From: Aquimarina amphilecti
GTDB lineage: Bacteria; Bacteroidota; Bacteroidia; Flavobacteriales; Flavobacteriaceae
Length of the DNA: 64,000 nucleotides
Direction of reading: 5' to 3'
Assembly (NCBI RefSeq): GCF_900109375.1
Contig: NZ_FOAB01000005.1
Span: 475,580 to 539,579, forward strand
Position 1 is the stretch's first letter. Each line of letters begins with the position of its first letter. The position numbers were made by a program, and so were the translations under genes. This document shows positions 60,544 to 64,000 of this stretch, piece by piece. The notes beneath the pieces are model-generated. The model ran no database searches. It saw nothing but the letters and a program-made list of their open reading frames with translations, and was not told where the DNA came from.

Positions 60544-63324
60544 ATGAATCGTATTTGTTTTTTACTTTTTTTATTTCAATTTCTTTCCTTTTCGCAATCC
60601 ATTGAAAACAAGATTTTACCTAAGATTACTCATTATGATACTAAAAATATGGGTTTTGGTGCTCAGTCTTGGGATATTGAGCAAGATGAAAATGGGATTA
60701 TATATATAGCGAATAAAAATAAAGTTTTAATTTTTGATGGTAGTGAATGGAATGCTGTAGCAACTAATAATGCTATGGTCAATAGAAGTCTATTTGTTAA
60801 GAATAAGGATTCTATTTATTTTGGGGCAGATGGTCATTTTGGATTGTTAAAAAATAAACTTAATAATGCATATGAAGTTTCTTTGTTGAACAATGTTGAT
60901 AAAGGTGTTTCTGATAGTGCAGAAGAGTATTGGAGGATACATGAAATTAATGGAGAAGTTGTTTTTCAAACCTTTAGCAATTTATATATAAATCAAGGTA
61001 ATATTATAACCAAGATTCCTGCTCCTTGTTGTTTTAAATGGAGCTATAAAATAGAAGAAGATTTATATATTAATGATGATAAACATGGTGTTTTTAAACT
61101 TTCAGGAACAAGTTTGTTGCCGATTTATGATAATACCGATCTAAATGCAAATATCATTGGGATAACCGATGATGGAGATGATTTAATTCTTATAAGTGAT
61201 ACAAAAGGATTATTTAGATTAAGTAACGGTGAAATTGCTGCATTGAATTTCTCTTTGTCTGAAGAGGTGAGAAAAGCTCAAATTTTTTCTTTTCTGAAAC
61301 TTAAGGATGGAAGAGTAGCGTTGGGTACTGTTTCTAATGGGCTTTACATACTGAATCTTGAAACAGGGCAAATTGAAAACATCAATAAATTAAAGGGGTT
61401 GCAAAACAATACTGTTTTGTCAATATTTCAAGATGATGAATACAACCTTTGGTTAGCATTGGATTATGGGGTTGATTACTTAAAATTAAATTCATCATTG
61501 AAGTATTTTTATGATTATTATGGTAAATTGGGTACTACGTATGCCGCTGTAAAAGAAAATGATTTTTATTATGTAGGAACAAATCAGGGGCTTTATTCTT
61601 TAGGCGTAGAGTCAGTTGATGATACAGAGGATTTTGAACAATTATTGAATGGTCAAGTTTGGAACCTTGTTTCAATTAATAATGAGGTGTTTGTTGGTCA
61701 TGATACTGGAGCATATAGTCTTAGTGGGAAAGTTCTTAAGAAGATGGGTTTCAGTAAAGGAGCGTGGGATTTTAGATTGTTTAGGGAAGATGATAAAGAC
61801 TTTGTTGTTTCTCCTAATTATAATGGTGTCTCCTTATATGAAAAACGAGAAGAAGAATGGAAAGAATTTCAACTTAAAGGATTTAGTAAATCAGTAAGGT
61901 ATCTTGAGGTAGATGAGGATAATTATATTTGGTTGGCTTTACGATCTGAAGGCGTCTTTAAGTTCAGCTTAGATTATAGTGGAAAAAAACTCGTGCAGGA
62001 AAGCTTTTTCCCTCTAAGTGATTTTGAAGGAGCTGTATTGTCTTTATCTAAAGTAGATAAAGACATAATGATTACTTCCGGTTTTTATGTATATACATAT
62101 GATTCAAAGAATGATTCTTTTCTAAAGAAAGAACTTGGTGGCAAAAAAGGATATTCCCCTAGAATTATTAAAAAAGGAAGAGAAACTTGGTATGCTGATA
62201 ATGAAAGTATTGTTATAGAAAGCGACAATGGAATGTTGAATCTTAGGGAACTACAAGATCAATTAGTTCCGGATGTTTTAAATTCCTTTAAATTAGATGA
62301 TAAGCATGAACTTATTCCTATATATAGCGGATTTTCGGTGTATGTTAGAGATAATTTAACTCCTCTAGAAAATATAAGGGAAAAGGTTTTAATTCGAGAT
62401 TTTGTTTCTGTAGATAGTAAAGTGTCTTATAAAGAAAAATCTAAGATCCCTTTTCGCGATAATGATCTTAAGATAAGGTATGCTTTGCCTATATACGGTA
62501 AAAAAGTCACTTTTCAATCAAGAGTAAATGATCAAGAATGGAGTGATTGGACAACTTCTACCGAGCACACCCTCTATAATTTGAAAGAAGGTAATTATAC
62601 GTTTGATGTAAGAGCAAGGTATGATGAGATTATAAAAGAATCTTCTTTTGATTTTACCATTAGTTCACCTTTGTATAGAACTCCTTGGGCCTATTGTTTT
62701 TATGTTTTGTTGATTGGAGCGATGCTTTTTGTTGCACGTTTTATCAATCGTTATAAAATGAAAAAGCAAAAAAAGAAATTATTGGAACTGAAGGAAGAAA
62801 AACTAAAGAAACAAGAAGAAGAATATAAAGCACAAAAATTAGAACAAGAACGTAAAATAATCGAGCTTAAGAATTCTAAATTAGAAAGTGAAATAAAAGC
62901 AAAGAGTAGAGAGCTTACTCAAATTGCTTATGTAAATCTCAATAAAAATAAAATTTTAAAAAAGATTAGAGATAAAATAGTGAAAATTCAGGATTCCCCT
63001 AATTCTAGATCTCATGATAGTAACTACATGGACCTGAAAAGACTAGTAGAATATTATATAACGGATAAGGAAAGTAAAATATTTAAAATAAATTTTGATA
63101 AATCACATCAGGAATTTTATGAGCGTTTGTCTAAACAATATCCTAGCTTGACATCAAAAGATCTTAGGTTGTGTGCTTACCTTAAAATGAATTTGTCTTC
63201 CAAAGAAATAGCACCTTTGTTAGGAATAAGTCCTCAGAGTGTAGATGTAAATAGACATAAGCTTAGAAAAAAGTTACAATTAGATCCCGAAAGTAATTTG
63301 ACTAATTTTTTAATGATATTTTAG
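60544..63324 (+). CDS. Membrane-spanning propeller/Y_Y_Y sensor with C-terminal HTH (PUL regulator)
   Basis: A 926-residue protein: signal peptide (MNRICFLLFLFQFLSFSQ), a periplasmic Reg_prop-type propeller (about 25-600; IFQDDEYNLWLALDYGVDYLKL, DEDNYIWLALRSEGVFKFS), and a Y_Y_Y domain (about 640-705, LREGNYTFDVRARY-like). A membrane helix lies near 711-733 (YCFYVLLIGAMLFVARFI), followed by a Lys/Glu coiled coil (about 735-800) and a C-terminal LuxR-like HTH (about 868-915, LRLCAYLKMNLSSKEIAPLLGISPQSVDVNRHKLRKKL). This is the sensor architecture of hybrid two-component regulators of PULs, but the kinase and receiver domains are absent. It therefore binds a ligand outside and DNA inside directly. 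Position suggests control of the neighbouring susCD-GH16 genes. Target sites are not identified. Confidence 0.9.
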   Translation: MNRICFLLFLFQFLSFSQSIENKILPKITHYDTKNMGFGAQSWDIEQDENGIIYIANKNKVLIFDGSEWNAVATNNAMVNRSLFVKNKDSIYFGADGHFGLLKNKLNNAYEVSLLNNVDKGVSDSAEEYWRIHEINGEVVFQTFSNLYINQGNIITKIPAPCCFKWSYKIEEDLYINDDKHGVFKLSGTSLLPIYDNTDLNANIIGITDDGDDLILISDTKGLFRLSNGEIAALNFSLSEEVRKAQIFSFLKLKDGRVALGTVSNGLYILNLETGQIENINKLKGLQNNTVLSIFQDDEYNLWLALDYGVDYLKLNSSLKYFYDYYGKLGTTYAAVKENDFYYVGTNQGLYSLGVESVDDTEDFEQLLNGQVWNLVSINNEVFVGHDTGAYSLSGKVLKKMGFSKGAWDFRLFREDDKDFVVSPNYNGVSLYEKREEEWKEFQLKGFSKSVRYLEVDEDNYIWLALRSEGVFKFSLDYSGKKLVQESFFPLSDFEGAVLSLSKVDKDIMITSGFYVYTYDSKNDSFLKKELGGKKGYSPRIIKKGRETWYADNESIVIESDNGMLNLRELQDQLVPDVLNSFKLDDKHELIPIYSGFSVYVRDNLTPLENIREKVLIRDFVSVDSKVSYKEKSKIPFRDNDLKIRYALPIYGKKVTFQSRVNDQEWSDWTTSTEHTLYNLKEGNYTFDVRARYDEIIKESSFDFTISSPLYRTPWAYCFYVLLIGAMLFVARFINRYKMKKQKKKLLELKEEKLKKQEEEYKAQKLEQERKIIELKNSKLESEIKAKSRELTQIAYVNLNKNKILKKIRDKIVKIQDSPNSRSHDSNYMDLKRLVEYYITDKESKIFKINFDKSHQEFYERLSKQYPSLTSKDLRLCAYLKMNLSSKEIAPLLGISPQSVDVNRHKLRKKLQLDPESNLTNFLMIF

Positions 63325-63641
63325 GTTTTAGAATTTGTAATATTTGTTTTTGGTGATTCACTAACTGTCCTAGGTGATATTTCGTAGATTTTATTTATGT
63401 TTTTTAATGATAATTGTTCTAGTAGAATAATCTTCGCTTACAGATGTGGTGAATGATTAATAGATGATATACATTGGTTTATTCGGGGTAATTTTTGTTG
63501 TTATTTTTTTGCTGTAATTATGTGATATAATAATAAGGACAGATGGTTCTTTGTTTTAGGTATTGTTTTTCAATTTTTTTGTTAGTGTAAACGTAATGTT
63601 TAGAGGTTGTTATAAAAAGATTAAAATTTTCTTCAAAAAAG
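63325..63641 (+). other. Intergenic region upstream of the rRNA-type promoters
   Basis: About 320 AT-rich bases after the regulator gene. No credible gene was found; the region leads into two tandem promoters. Confidence 0.45.
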
Positions 63642-63674
63642 TTGTTGTTGATTAGAAAAAGGGTTGTATGTTTG
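63642..63674 (+). promoter_or_regulatory. Promoter P1 of a putative rRNA operon
   Basis: A TTG-rich -33 region (63642-63650) and TATGTTTG (63667-63674) at 16-22 bases spacing, followed by CACCCGC. The stretch TTCAAAAAAGTT...GGTTGTATGTTTGCACCCGC recurs almost unchanged about 170 bases downstream. Confidence 0.7.
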
Positions 63675-63813
63675 CACCCGCAAAACGGGATATTGTTTTG
63701 TTAGTTCATTGAGATTGATTTTGTTTGTTAGGTTAGGTTTTACGGGGCTTTATTGTTTTGTTTTAATTTGATTTAGGTTCTAAAAAAAACTTTAATTTTT
63801 TTTCAAAAAAGTT

Positions 63814-63843
63814 TTGTGGAATTAAAAAGTGGTTGTATATTTG
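63814..63843 (+). promoter_or_regulatory. Promoter P2 of a putative rRNA operon
   Basis: TTG (63814-63816), 19 bases, then TATATTTG (63836-63843) and CACCCGC. It is a near duplicate of P1, including the preceding TTCAAAAAAGTT. Duplicated, strongly consensus promoters of this form are typical of flavobacterial rRNA leaders. Confidence 0.72.
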
Positions 63844-64000
63844 CACCCGCTTTGAGAAACAAGCGAAGTTCATAAGAATAAAAGTTATACTGGAGTAGGG
63901 TGATTAGGTTCATTTTTGGGGTTCGATTCCTTGGTAATTTACGATTAACGACTGGCAATGAAGATTGTTTTCGGTTAGTTAAAAAAGTTCATTGATATAT
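63844..64000 (+). other. Probable leader of a 16S rRNA gene beyond the window
   Basis: The 157 bases after P2 contain no coding frame of note and end in AAAGTTCATTGATATAT, the type of sequence that precedes processing stems before flavobacterial 16S rRNA. A short GGGGTTCGATTCC segment resembles a tRNA T-arm, but no full tRNA can be built. No mature rRNA is visible. Confidence 0.5.

Noticed and set aside
63930..63960. tRNA-like GGGGTTCGATTCC segment
   Set aside because: It resembles a T-arm, but the stem needs several wobble pairs and no acceptor, D-arm or anticodon arm could be assembled.
1..64000. CRISPR array or prophage
   Set aside because: No regularly spaced repeat-spacer pattern and no capsid, terminase, portal or integrase gene was seen anywhere in the window.

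Overview
The window reads as a chromosomal segment of a marine-type Flavobacteriaceae (Bacteroidota), plausibly close to Aquimarina; the genus is an inference. The reasons are low GC, few Shine-Dalgarno sequences, promoters of the TTG-N17-23-TAnnTTTG type, type IX secretion (T9SS) sorting domains of both A and B type, a PorP/SprF protein, a SusC/SusD pair, DUF6443-type Rhs proteins and many lipoproteins. No phage, CRISPR array or tRNA was found. The right edge appears to be the leader of an rRNA operon whose genes lie outside the window.

Layout. 1-10272: an edge-truncated secreted zinc metalloprotease, a GT-C-like membrane protein, a helical cytosolic protein, a run of small membrane or envelope proteins (YiaA, TPR, DUF2157 with GDYXXLXY, DUF6515-like) and a SPOR protein. 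10859-16302: a 1.47 kaa T9SS type-B surface protein translationally coupled to a PorP/SprF partner. 16542-21783: a PhoD-like phosphatase, an unknown secreted protein and lysS. 22207-32214: a polymorphic-toxin locus. It holds an SpvB/YD-type protein, a 1621-aa Rhs protein with a possible caspase-like tip, a candidate immunity gene, then debris: an XRE remnant, a RAYT transposase, duplicated 3' modules and a REP-like palindrome.

32593-34151: a PD40 propeller protein followed by the most unusual gene, a 66-aa precursor with a double-glycine leader and a six-cysteine core in knottin order. A perfect 13-bp inverted repeat covers its start codon. 34191-38889: thioredoxin-like, DUF1573 and membrane-bound LuxR-type genes, a YqaE/Pmp3 peptide and two unknown envelope proteins. 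39002-47793: lipB, a C1q-like / T9SS type-A / Kelch surface cluster, a propeller lipoprotein with rnhB, and a putative porin.

48394-63324: a compact polysaccharide utilisation locus, probably for laminarin or a related beta-glucan: susC, susD, two glycan-binding-type lipoproteins and a GH16 lipoprotein on the plus strand, then a divergent pair of a large FG-GAP/UnbV lipoprotein and a membrane-spanning propeller/Y_Y_Y/HTH regulator. In the likely scheme the lipoproteins bind and GH16 cuts the glucan outside the cell, SusCD imports oligosaccharides, and the regulator senses fragments in the periplasm. 63642-64000: tandem near-identical strong promoters and a leader consistent with an rRNA operon.
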